Source: Rosellinia necatrix (taxonomy: Eukaryota; Ascomycota; Sordariomycetes; Xylariales; Xylariaceae). From it: 64,000 nucleotides of DNA. The notes under the pieces are model-generated. The model was given only the letters and a program-made list of their open reading frames with translations. It made no database searches and was not told where the DNA came from. The translations under genes and the position numbers were made by a program. This document shows, one piece after another, positions 23,743 to 35,561 of this stretch; positions within the stretch are counted from its first letter, which is position 1; each line of letters begins with the position of its first letter. The DNA lies in the NCBI GenBank assembly GCA_021209875.1, contig JAGYVD010000002.1:992001-1056000 (forward strand), given 5' to 3'.

Positions 23743-26593
23743 GGTACTGACGGTGGTAGGGGAATACGCTCACTGCAGATAGGTTAGTTGATGACCAAAC
23801 TCCGAGAGCTGGCTGTGAAGGCGCAGCTAGCAATATCTAACGACCGAGGGCCTTCAACAACGCATATGATCTTGAGTCCAGTTGGTGGGCTGTGAATGGA
23901 AACGTAGGAATCGCGAGCAGTGTGGTAAGTAAGTAAATTCTAGTGACAGGGCAGGAGCTTGGTAGGTGCTTCGCGCACCTTGGTTCCGCATGTAGTACTG
24001 ACAGCTAGGGAAGAATGTATCAACTTACGATCAGTGCTGGCTTGACGCCGTCGATGAAGATAGTTTCTCTCACGGTTCCGTGTGGGACAAGAGGAGTTGA
24101 AGCTGGGAAGTGGATGGCGCGAGGAGTAGGGTATTTATTGGCCTGGGGGGGAATTAAGTGAATGGGTAGTTGAGAAGATGTGTAACGGGTAGTGGGTAAA
24201 CATTCAATGGAAGTAAGCAGAAGGTACGGAGCTTGCCCACGCAATGGGTGGTTGGTTTCAATAATAAAGCAAACACGGCATCATCGAACTACCTGTATAC
24301 CTACTTAGATACCAAGTAGGTACATAGGGTAGCTGCCTAGGTAATTGGTATAACGGTCGCTGCATGTAGGTGTCACCATATACAGCCGAGCAGACAAGCC
24401 GAGGCTCCCAACATGGCACCCTTAAAACAAATACCTGCCATTCTATTCAATTAACATATTGGTCCAAGTCTACCTGATGCCCATTAATTCCATAAACTCC
24501 AAACTATAGCCTATACCTAACGTTCTATCAGAGCTAAGTTTTGGGGCTCGAAGCTTGTTGTAACTCCCCGAATAATTTCTCACCGGTCTATTTACATTGT
24601 AACCACCGGCTCGGCATTTCATATATATGTTTGCCCAACGTTATTATAAGAAGGTGTCATTACTTGCTTCAGGTGATATATTTTCTCTCCCGAGATTTCG
24701 TAAATCTAATCAATAATATCCACGCAGCTTCTATTTTTGTATCCTGGAGCTTCTAGTCCTGGAGCCTCCCATACGAACTTTTCAACATTTGCATACAAAA
24801 AACCAAGACACATTTCTGCCACCGGTTTACTTGCAATACGTAACATCCTTGAGAATATCTCTATATATAAACGATCGGACAGATATTGCGTTTCATATTA
24901 ACCTATAGCTATTATAGGTTGACTTGCAATGCACCTTTTGACTAACATTGGGTAGAGAGATGGAACAATTTTTCTTCTATATAAAGACTTGGGTGGTTTG
25001 CAATTATGAACACTGTTTTGATTTTACTTAGACTTAGGGTGTTTGGTTTGTATGTCAAGCATTGCTGATTAGGTCAGAGGAGGATCTTGATCTTAGGGTC
25101 TGGACCTTATAGCTTGCTAGGTAACTAATAAATTACAGGTTGACATAATTATACATGAAGTATCCAGGTTGTCGAGTACCAAAGTGCCAAAGTACTTAGG
25201 TACTTGTTGTAGAATTGTATAATGTCATCTTCCTTGGTCAGATATAGGAGCACTTTTGGTTTAGATAACAATCGATCTTGGCACTTAGAGTAGACAGTGT
25301 AGGATAGACAAGGAGCTAGAAATACTTAGTACTACTTGGATATCCCTTGGGGATTTTGTTGTAGAGGAAAATAATGTTTGGCGGCTCCTTCATGAATTTA
25401 GAATTAGAAAAGAAAAATATAACCTTAATCAGGTTCTAATTTATAGATCAAAAGTAGACATACCTCTTAGATCAACATAGTTATAGAACTTGAAAAATAT
25501 TATAACGCTGTAGTCTTCAGATGATTATAATGATTAAATCGGGTGTGCTATATAGTATATACAAGTGGCATACCCTGTGATCTTTATTTCTACTCCTACC
25601 TAGTCTTCTGGGGTATTAAGGTCAAGCATGTTGAACAGGTATGGAGTTATGTAATAACCACGGTAGCAGAGCATTCTCCAAGTAGGTACCTGCTTACCTA
25701 ACCTAGGTACTTGCTTGGCACAGACACTAAACATAGGTACCTTGCCTGTATAGAGTGGTAATATGATTGGTTCAAGTATGACTTGAGTAAATTACATTAG
25801 GATACCCTTGCACCCCTTGTAAGAGGGCATTGCCGGATGACAAGTATTTATCTAAGTACCCTCTTGATCGGATTTGTAGAATAATTCACTCCCTACCTCG
25901 GGTACCTACCTCGGGTACCTACCTCAGTACATATTTTGCTAATCAGTACCTCTTATCTTTCATAGGGGCTCACAGTTGGAGGAAGTTGCTTTGGTAAGTA
26001 CTTTGTATATATATGCAGTTAACCTTAGTAGGTACTTACCGTAGATACCCGCCAGTTCTTACCTAATTAGGTTAGGTAGGTATGTACCTGATAGGCTGCC
26101 TAGGTACCTCAGCAGGTAGTTAGCTTAGATATGAGAGCAGATTAAGAGGTACCTGGGTACCTTGGCTTAGCGCGCAACAGATTGACTGCAACCAAGTCGC
26201 GTAGCACCCGCCCAAAAAAGACAGGAGGGCAGGACCCGACAACATCGCAAGCTGCTGCGATGCCCTCGTCACGTCTTACCATAGTTATGCCCTTTTTCTA
26301 GTCCACCAATCCGCCTGTCTCAGCGCCTTTACCTTCTACACTACCGACCAAGCCGAGTGCGTCTCCTAACTTGCCCCTGGTCATTTTTATTCCCGTCTTC
26401 TGCATCGGTGTATTTATAGTGCACTGCATTGTCTACAAACTTTCGGCACCAAGGTCGGCTTCTGGCCTCAAGCCCCGCCCTCGATCTGTACCTACCGAGC
26501 CCGGGACCAGCGCGTTTGGCCCGCGTCGCACGCCCCCTCTGCTAGAACTCAACATCAACGAGCAAGTCCTGGCCGTATTACATTGGGTTCGCC
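23743..26593. other. Divergent intergenic region upstream of the wall protein and PDS5
   Basis: A GTAAGT at about 24027 and a CAG near 23774 could bound a 5'-UTR intron of the wall-protein gene. Bases 24500-25650 are more AT-rich than the flanks, with no coding signal. GGTACCTA and CCTAGGTA words cluster at 24295-24340, 25680-25740, 25895-25930 and 26030-26160. Confidence 0.5.
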
Positions 26594-29500
26594 ATGGCGC
26601 GACGCCGGGAGCAGCAGCCCGTGGAGGAGGAGGACCAGGAGATGGACGAGGAGCTCGTGGCACTTCAGTTCAACGAAGTATTATCATGGCGCGCCGGGAA
26701 ACCAATTGCGACGGGCGAGCTCCTGCGCCGTCTAGAGAAGCTCTCCAAAGAGCTGGCCGACATGGACCAGGAAACCACCGACAAGAACTCGCTCCACGGC
26801 GTGGCGAAGGACCTTGCATCACACAACCTATTGGCGCATAAAGAGGCGGGGGTGAAAGCATATGTCGCGTCGTGTTTGGTGGATGTCCTTAAGATATGCG
26901 CACCCGAAGCCCCTTTCACGCCGAAACAACTCAAGGTAGGCTTCGCGTCGTTGCCCGTTGCGGATTAAGCCAGTACTGATGCGTGTCTTCTCAAGGAAAT
27001 CTTGACCCTTTTCGTCAAGGTTACACTCCCCGCTCTCTGGAACCCATCACACGCCTATAATACCCAACACAAATACGTCCTCGCTTCCCTGGCGGACGTG
27101 AAGAGCATCCTGTTGATAAACGACGTGAACAATTCCGAAGAGCTCCTGCTTGAGCTCTTCTCTGGCTTCTTCGATGGCATATCCGGATCTTTCAAGTCCT
27201 CGTCGGGCGAGCAGGTGGCAAAGGGTGTTGAGTTTCATATGACTGAGGTGATGGTTACCCTGATTGATGAGAGTCTAGCTTTACCGCCTTCAGTATTGGA
27301 TGTGATCATGGCGCAGTTTCTCCGAGCCGCTCCCCGTGCGGGCCATAGAGAAAAGGCAGACTCAAACGGAACCCAAACAACACTCCTGCCCAAGGAAGAG
27401 CCGGAAGCATATGTTATGGCAAAAACTGTTTGCAATTCATCCCCTGACCGGATGGCCCGGTACGTGGGACAGTATTTTAGCGAGGTGATAATGGATGTAT
27501 CCGGAAAGGGGGGCCATGCGAACGGACAGAAGGATGACGAACAATCAGACGACGGGACAGCCCCCTCTGGACCTTCGGAAGCCGACTTCAGGGAGTTACG
27601 GAAAGCTCACCAGCTGCTACGTGAACTTTGGCGAGCCGCCCCTGCCGTGCTTGCTAACGTAATACCTCAAGTCGACGCAGAATTATCTGCTGATAATGTG
27701 TCTTTGCGTCTTATGGCGACCGAAACATTGGGAGATATGATTTCTGGAATCGGAGCCGCCGGCCCACCACCGTCCCCAGTTCTAGACCCAGCTGCCTACC
27801 CGCCATTAAAACTGAGCGATGAGATGCCGGATCACCCTGCGATGAGTATACTGACTACCCCCATTTCGCCTCTTTCTTTTGCCCAGACACACCCCCAAGC
27901 GTTCCAAAACTTTGTTGGGCGGAGGAATGACAAGTCGCCTCTGATTCGTGCTGCGTGGACAACGGCTGTGGGCTACATTGTGTCCACATCGGCTGGTGGT
28001 ATTGGACTTAGCCGAGAGGATGAGTCAGTTTTTATCACTGGCCTCCGCGACAAGCTTAACGACAGCGATGAGAAAGTGCGCTTGGCAGCAGTTACGGCGA
28101 TAGAGGCTTTTAGCTTTCGCGATATCGTGATGAAATTGGCGGCAATGGGGGGCATCACTAAGGAAGGTTCAGTGCTGTTCACCCTCGCAGATCGATGCCG
28201 TGACAAGAGGTCCTCTGTGCGTGTTGAGGCAATGGCGCTCCTTGGGAAGCTGTGGGGCGTTGCAAGCGGCGAGATTGCCGCCGGCCAAGAGACTGTTATT
28301 GCAGCATTGTCAGGCATCCCTTCACGAGTCTTCAATACGTTTTATGCCGGCGACCTTGAGCTACATGTCCTCCTCGAACGAGTTGTATACGAGTGTCTTA
28401 TACCACTATCTTTTCCGCCTCCCCCAAAATCTAAGGGATCCAAGTCATCCAATGGCCAGTCTCCATCGCACCCAACGAACGAGTTGAATTATGACCAAGA
28501 CAAGATACGCGCCGAACGAGTCCTTTTGCTGGCGAAGGATATGGATAAGAAAGCACGAGAAGCGTTTAACGCCCTCCAGGCCCGACAGCCTCAATTTTCT
28601 AAAGTTTTGGAAAATCTGGTCCGTCAATGCGACACTTTCAATGGTGGCAACCCAGAGTCAGATGCGGAGAGGATAAAACAGAATCTGACGAAAACTGTTA
28701 AATACCTTGGCCAATTCCTTCCTGACCCGATCAAAGTGGACGCTGATCTACATAGTTTTGCGAATTGGCACGACCGGCGAAGTTATCAACTAATCCGGTT
28801 TGCTGTATCGCCCGAGAGTGACTTTAAGACGATGCATAGAGCAATCAAGGAACTTGTCAAGAGGGTCCAGGGATCATCTAAGCCGCAAATGATTGACACA
28901 TTATTACCGCTTCTCTACCGATCCGCCTATATACTGTTTAATAAGAGTCACCTGTCGACTTTTATGGGCTGCTCCAAAGGCGATAAAGATGGCCTCGGGG
29001 CCACAGCTCAAGAAATCACAACACAAATATCACGGCATGATCCAGACCTCTTCAAAACGTATGTTGGTCAAATATGCAAGGACTTGGTAGATGGTGCACC
29101 AAAACCTGATCGGACAAATGACGCAGCCATGGTTGAGACTCTAAGGGCCTGCTCGTCGTACTCGCGAAAGTACCCGACCGAACTCCCCAATGATCGGAAA
29201 TTCTCACAGGCGTTGATAAACTACGCATTATTTGGGCAACCGGCTAAATCCGCCAAATATGCTATTAACGTGTTGATGGCCCGGAAAGATGATAAGAGCT
29301 TGGTGTCAGCCACTGATCTTTTGCAGAGAGTGATGAAAGATTGGGGTTATGATTCCCCCCATTTCCTCAACAAGCTTGCGGCAGTCGCGCAATTGGAGCT
29401 GCTGGCGCCGACGGTGACAGCCGAAGCTAATGATGAGATTATTGATATGGCACTGAAAACAGTATTGTTTGAAGTCCGCACCGAGGCCAAAGACTCAGAT

Positions 29501-31238
29501 CTGGAGTGGGTTCCCGATGCGGAAGTTGATGAAGAATGTGAAGTGAAATTATGGGCGCTCAAATTAGTTGTGAATCGCGTTCGAGGCATTCGGGATCCAG
29601 AGGAAGCTAAGGAACTCGCCCCGCCGGTCTTCAAACTGCTTAGGACACTATTGAAGGCACAAGGCGAGCTTTGCAAAACACGAGATACGCCAAAACATCA
29701 TAGATCACGACTACGACTCTTAGCTGGCCAACTGCTTTTGAAGTTATGCGCATCAAAGCACTTTGAGGAGCTTCTCTCTCCGGTAGACTTCAACCAATTA
29801 GCCCTTCTCAGCCAGGATAGCTGTGCGAACGTGCGCCAACATTTTGTTGAGAAACTTCAAAAATATCTCGTCCAGAATAAGCTTCGCCCACGGTTTTATA
29901 CCATTGTTTTCCTTACTGCTTTTGAGCCACATGCGGAGTTCAAGAACCAGATCGAGACCTGGCTTAGATCTCGCGCTCGATTCTTCCGAGAGGCAAAGCA
30001 AAGTGTCATGGAGTCAACCATGGGAAGGCTTATTTCGCTTCTGGCACATCATCCAGATTTTAGCTCTGAACCGGAGGAACTGGTGGATCACGCGCGATAT
30101 CTCCTCTTTTACGTGAGCAACGTCGCTACCGAGGCCAACTTTGGAATGATATTCAGATACGCCGAGCGTGTGAAACAGACGTTCGATGGTATTGACCGCT
30201 CCAAAAGCGAAAGACTTTACATTCTCAGTGATCTAGCTCAGAGTTTACTGCGAAAGTGGCAAGAGCGGAAAAATTGGAGCTTCCAGGTCTTCTCCAACAA
30301 GATTGGTTTGCCTGTGGGGTTGTATATGACGCTTCCAAGCCACCAAGCTGCCCAGGAGATTGCAGAGAAACAATATCTCCCCGACGGGGTTGATGAACAA
30401 TTGGATGAGTTACTAAGATCTATAGATAAGAAAAAGGTATGGCTCGAACACCAGAGCTTTCAACTACTGCTCCTTTCCCCTAGGCTAACATAGTACTTAG
30501 AAACGGAAGAGCGTGGACGAACGAGCGGAGGGTCAACCGGCTCCCAAAAAGGTGAGGGCCCCTGTCCAGAAAACCCCTTCCAAGGCAGCCAGAGGCTTGA
30601 AGTCCACCTCGGGTAGGGCGTCCGGGAAGGTCAAGGCTTCGGCACGCTCTAAGAAACCGAGAACCTCGTCGCCTCCACCAGAGTCTGCCGATCGGAGGCG
30701 CAGCGGACGAGCGAGAAACAACTCATCATATATAGAACGCGACGACTCCGCGGATGATGATGATATGCTAGAAGGGGTGGCTAAATGGCAGTATTATGAC
30801 GACGATGGCAACGCCGTTCGCGGGGAGGATGAGGAAGACGAGGATACTTCGAGCCTAACCGACGCCAGCGAGGAAGAGGCGGACGCTATGGATGAGGATA
30901 GTGACGAAGCGGAGGAGAAGCAAGAACCGAAGCGTGCGGAGGAGGGCGATGAAGACTCCGAGCTCAGTGATATTGACGACGAACTGGAAGAGGAGGTTCC
31001 ACCGCCACCGCCGAAGTCAACAGGGCGCAAAGGTCGCTCCACTGCCGTGGCCGCTCCGGCCGGGAAGAGCCTTCCGTCCAGACCGGCTGTGAAAGACGGG
31101 ACGCCGAAGGGCAAATCCGTGGCGGCCGGCACCGCGAAAGCGAAGCCAGCGCCCAAGGCCAGGGCTGTCAGCACCCGGGCGACGAGGTCCAGGAAGGCGG
31201 CTGTTGAGGAGGTTGACGAGGATAGCGGGTCGGATTAA
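26594..31238 (+). CDS. PDS5: Sister chromatid cohesion protein Pds5 (BimD/Spo76 family)
   Basis: Three exons (26594-26935, 26996-30436, 30501-31238), separated by introns of 60 and 64 nt, give 1506 residues. Pds5 binds the cohesin Scc1/Scc3 module on chromosomes in the nucleus and controls cohesin loading, release and acetylation. The N-terminus has the family signature: LEKLSKELADMDQETTD, LLAHKEAGVKAYVASCLVDVLKICAPEAPFT, then QLKEILTLFV across intron 1. It is followed by HEAT-type helical repeats over about residues 115-1240. The last 260 residues are a disordered tail with Lys/Arg-Pro basic patches (KTPSKAARG, SRPAVKDGTPKG), an ADRRRSGRAR segment and long acidic runs, typical of the DNA/chromatin-binding tail. 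The start ATG has a GCCATGG context. Three plus-strand exons in one frame without internal stops make the model secure. Confidence 0.93.
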
Positions 31239-32024
31239 TGGAAAGGACCCTCCCTGCCCCCTACCCCCCACCTCCCCCTTTCGGGGCCTTAGCCCCGAAA
31301 CCAAAATTGTATAAACAAAAAAAAAGAATTGAGAGACTGGGTGGACAGTTCCGCCTTTAATTGGCTTGATGCATAACTTTGGCACCCCTGTGGCGACGAG
31401 AAAGGAAGCTGTGATCTGATGAGATAATTGAGTCTGATGACTTTTTCTTCTTTTGAGTTGTTCCCCTTTTGTCTTCCGAGGTTCTCTCTCGTCGTTGGTT
31501 TCGTTTTTCAGTGTCGGGTACTTTTAGGCGCCTCTATGCTTTTATACCCGAATCATATATCGAATGACTTTTTTTGTTTCTTTTTTTCTCTTATTCTAAT
31601 CCGCACTCAAGTTTTTACTTCAGCGCAGTGTTGCTACAGGATGAAAGTATGGTGTCTATCGTCTAAGAGACAACAGTGATTATATTAATTACGCTGAATG
31701 GTTGTGAACAACGTGATCCTACACTGATAACACACTGGGCGTGTCTGTTCCCCCACAAACCAACCGCCCCAAACTCCGTTGCACCTATCCATTTGCTATT
31801 GCTATGTATAACTTGTCCGAGTTGCCCGCACCGACCCAAACTCGTAACGGCATGGCATCCTGCTCTCGTTCCTAGTTTGGTGAGTATTGCATTATTAAAA
31901 TTGAGACCCCCTCCCCTTTACATCCTTTCTTTACATTGGACGCCGCCTATTCCGTTGAGTCGCCCATTGCCGCTCTTTATCCTGTGCGGTTATCCTGGAG
32001 ACTTGGAATAAGTATGATAGATAT
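31239..32024. other. Convergent intergenic region between PDS5 and CEG1
   Basis: It holds the 3' flanks of two convergent genes. T-rich stretches at 31440-31620 lie downstream of PDS5. Open frames at 31428 and 31676 are short and featureless. Confidence 0.55.
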
Positions 32025-33338
32025 TCAGCGCGGTTTTCGCTGATGATCTCGGCCCTTCCAGTTATCTCGTATTCCCTTCGCGGAGGCGAGCAGATCCTCC
32101 TTGGTCACGCCGTCACGAATGCTCTCGATAACATTGTTTACGACGGAGATGTGATTGCCGTCCGTCTTGTCATCACGGAAACGGTGGAAGCGCCACCGCT
32201 TCTGGGAGTCCATGTAGGCCTCAACAATGCGCTCGTCCAGCGGATCCCCGAGCCCCTTCAGAATCTCCCACTCCGAGTCCTCGAGGTGCATATTTGCATA
32301 ATGGTGATAGCCTGTCGGCCAGCCACCGCCATGATGGGCGAACAGCTCCACAGACGGGGTGGCCTCGTAGTCGATGAATTGATCAGTGATGCCCTCGGCA
32401 CGCTCCCACTCGTCAGGTTCGACTTGTGGGAAGGTGAGTTTCCACACAAAATCGACAGTGTTCTCGTCAGCGTCTTTCCATTTAAGGATGTGCGGGTCGG
32501 TGCCTGGCTTGTACTCGCTCTTAAAGCAGGTGAAAATAAGGCCGTCGTTGCCGTGTCTCAGGTTCCGGATGACGTCCTTGAACATCATCTCGATGCCGTA
32601 GGCAAACTGCATTGACTTCTGGTCGACAAAAAACGGCTGGTACCCTCGCTCGACGGGAAATTCATCCAGAAGCCGGCGGTACGGCTTGAAGACCTGCTCT
32701 TGGAAGTATCCCAGGCGCTTGCCGAGCTCGCGGTTCATGAGGATTTGCGAGTCCAAGGCCAGGCAGTCGAAGACGAGATATCGAGGCTCTTTGCGTCCGT
32801 CACTCAGGGTGTCCATGACGAGCTCGCCGTCCAAGACGGTGCCGGTGTGGAACTTCATGCGATCTGTGGGAAGGGGGAAGTGGAGGTTCCCGCGGTCGAC
32901 GTACCAGTAGTCGTTCTTCCGATCGATGAGGTAGTGGACCTCCCTCCCTTCTTCGTCGTCGGTGATATAGAGCAGGTAGCGCATGCCGTCGGATTTCTCG
33001 CAGACGTAGTAACTAGTTTTGCGGGCGCCAGGTCAGTCCATCAACGTATATCTCTCAACATATATCCCGACATGCCTCTCAGCGTATCTGCTTGGTTGCT
33101 TGCGAATCTGGGGATGGCAGGGTGGTTAGCAGAAGAAGGCTTACTCTTCTCGTAGCAGTTCGTCGATGTGTTTCCGCGCAAAGCTGACGGGTTGTGCGCC
33201 GGGAAATGAATTGGATGATCGGCCAAGGAGAGAGGCGACCTCCCTGCGCATGGTCATGAGGAGGTCGCCCGACGCCCTCAGTCCTGGCTCGTCGATCGAT
33301 TGGATCTGGATGGGCCCGTCTGGCGTGTTCCGATCCAT
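32025..33338 (-). CDS. CEG1: mRNA-capping enzyme, guanylyltransferase subunit
   Basis: Two exons (33338-33145 and 33012-32025) with a 132-nt intron give 393 residues. The enzyme transfers GMP from GTP to the 5' diphosphate end of nascent nuclear RNA. The covalent nucleotidyltransferase motifs are in order: CEKSDGMRYLLY (Lys71 is the GMP-binding lysine; splicing creates the DYYVCEK junction), TVLDGELVMD (motif III), DGLIFTCFKSEYKPG (motif IV) and ILKWKDADENTVDFVWKL (motif V), followed by an OB-fold domain. In fungi it works with a separate RNA triphosphatase (Cet1-like), which is not in this window. The start MDRNTPDGP is the first ATG in frame with the exon. The protein is shorter than the 459 residues of yeast Ceg1 but normal for filamentous fungi. 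Confidence 0.95.
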
Positions 33339-35561
33339 GGTGGGAGATGGGGCGTCTCGCTCGCGCGCGCGCGCACACACGAGGAGGCTGGCTGGGGGGG
33401 ATTCAGATGGATATGGGATGGAAGCGGTGATAAGGGTCCACGTAGGATGAGGATGGGGACAGAATATGCGAACAAGAGCAGCACCGGATTGAACGACGCG
33501 CCTAGAGGGGAGGTCTGGCTGTGGGTTGGGAAGGCGCACACAAGACCATCGCAAAGTCGGATGGTGCGACCCTCAGACGTGCCGGCCTTGGGGAGAGAGA
33601 AAACTCTATTCTCCAAAGAATATTGAATTGGAAGTCAAATACGTCAACTGCTACCTAGGTATGCACTTGGTCGGGTAAGTGGTGGTGGTCGACGCGCCTG
33701 CTGGGCCCCTTGTTGGTATTGAGCTTTATTGGGGTTATCTTGGTGGGTAGGCGGGTGCCTACAGTAGGTACATAGGTACTTACCTAGATACCTACCTACC
33801 TAGTATGTGCATACCCGCTTAAAGGCTAGTTATGCACCACCTTTATCCATCCTGGTCCATCCTACCCTTATATCCTGAGATGATCGTCCTTCCATTTCTC
33901 AAGTGCCTCAGTCTTCCATTCTTCCCACCCTTCCCCCTCTTCCGAGTCAAAGGCCCGTTTTAAGACCGAGCGAGAGACCGACAAACGTCTGGTAATCGTT
34001 CGGACAGTCGCTGGCTGAGCCGAGGGCAAATAAGAATCTCTGCACCTTTCTCCCCTCGGCGACATACCTGCAGGTTACAAGTTCGCGTGACCAAATTGGC
34101 GCCCAATCGGTGTGACAGGGTAGGGTCCAGTAGTTCTAGTAGGTGATGACTGTAGGTGGTGAGAAGATTGTTTAAAACCAAAGACCTACCCTGGGGCGCT
34201 GCCAAAATGTGATTAAATAATATAGTCATGGTATTGCATGTAGGGGGAGAGGAAAGCATGCTAGCAATCCGAAGCCAGGCAGGAACAAGGCTACGTCATT
34301 GGTTGACAGCCCGAGTTATCGAGTTCGTGTTGGTTACACCTGACGTTGTTATCTGCCTGTCTGTCTCATCCTTCTAACCAGCAAGTTAGGATCACGAGCT
34401 TAATACTTGTAGACTCTACGTGTCAGCAAGAGCAGTCCCCTCGAGAGCAGCAAAGGGCGTTAACGATACGCGAGGCTCTGTAAAATAGCATGTGTTAATA
34501 GCCAAGTTCGGAGGAATAGGAGGTAGCGGCCACCAACAAGCGAATGTTGGACCCGAGGAACCTGATTTGGAATCTGAGACTTTGTAGACAGCAAACACAC
34601 CACCAGCAATCCATGAGTCAACAGCAGCTTTGCATCCTTGAAAAGGGGCTACCTAGCAACGATACCGTGCGGAATGCAGGCCGTTAATTGGTTGCCAACA
34701 GCTGATCAAGTCAATATGGGTTCTTTGCTTTACAATTGAACTGGTCTAGAGATCGCCATAAAAACGCCCTCACATCTGCAAGGCTTCTGAAGACGACAAT
34801 ATGTATATTTTGCCTAAATAAACAATAGCTAGACCGTCTATTGGCTCCTTTCGGTGACCCTGTCTAGGACGACCCCTTAGAAAGTCGCTCAGAAACAGAC
34901 TTATGTAAAAGTGAGCCTCAGCCCAGGCTCGACGTAGGCCTAGCAGTATTACAAGTCGCCTTTCGGAGGCACCTCTGAGCATATTAAGTATACTACTACC
35001 TTCAGCCTTGTCAATTTATTAGCGAGAGCAATCAGTGCGATTGGTTATAATCATGGAAACTACCTAGGTAGCTAACCCGATAACCCTTCGCGAACAGCAC
35101 TGCTGCGTGAAGACTAATCAGAACGACTGATGCGGTAATTGCATCCCAGCTGCTGTTGGAATTCTGGCGCTAGGGTAGTTAGACGATAAGTATTATTTGC
35201 TTATAATGAAGACACATAGTGTTTAGCAACTCAGTTTACAGCGAATAAATGATATGTCCAAAGAGGGAAATGCATAAGTATCGCTCCTATCATTGGATTT
35301 ACTCGTTGGATAATACTCCCTTGGTATGTTTAGGTAAACACCACGTTATGGCACATCTGTCTTTCTTTTCCGGACATGTTCTTAAAGCACTCTGGCATTA
35401 GAATTATAACTAAGTATGTACAAGAGCTTATAAGGTCTGGTATGATTTCCGTCCCTCTGGATTATATCCGGTCTAGATTCCATATTGTCCTCGGGTAGGC
35501 CTTATCCGATACGGGGCCAACCCCCCCTGCCGTAAGTACACTATACTTCTGATCATATTCT
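33339..35561. other. Intergenic region, no gene seen
   Basis: Upstream of CEG1 and downstream of the GH3 gene. A cluster of TACCTACCTAGG words lies at 33770-33810. Small open frames (33868-34259) have no start context or motifs and were not accepted. Confidence 0.55.
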
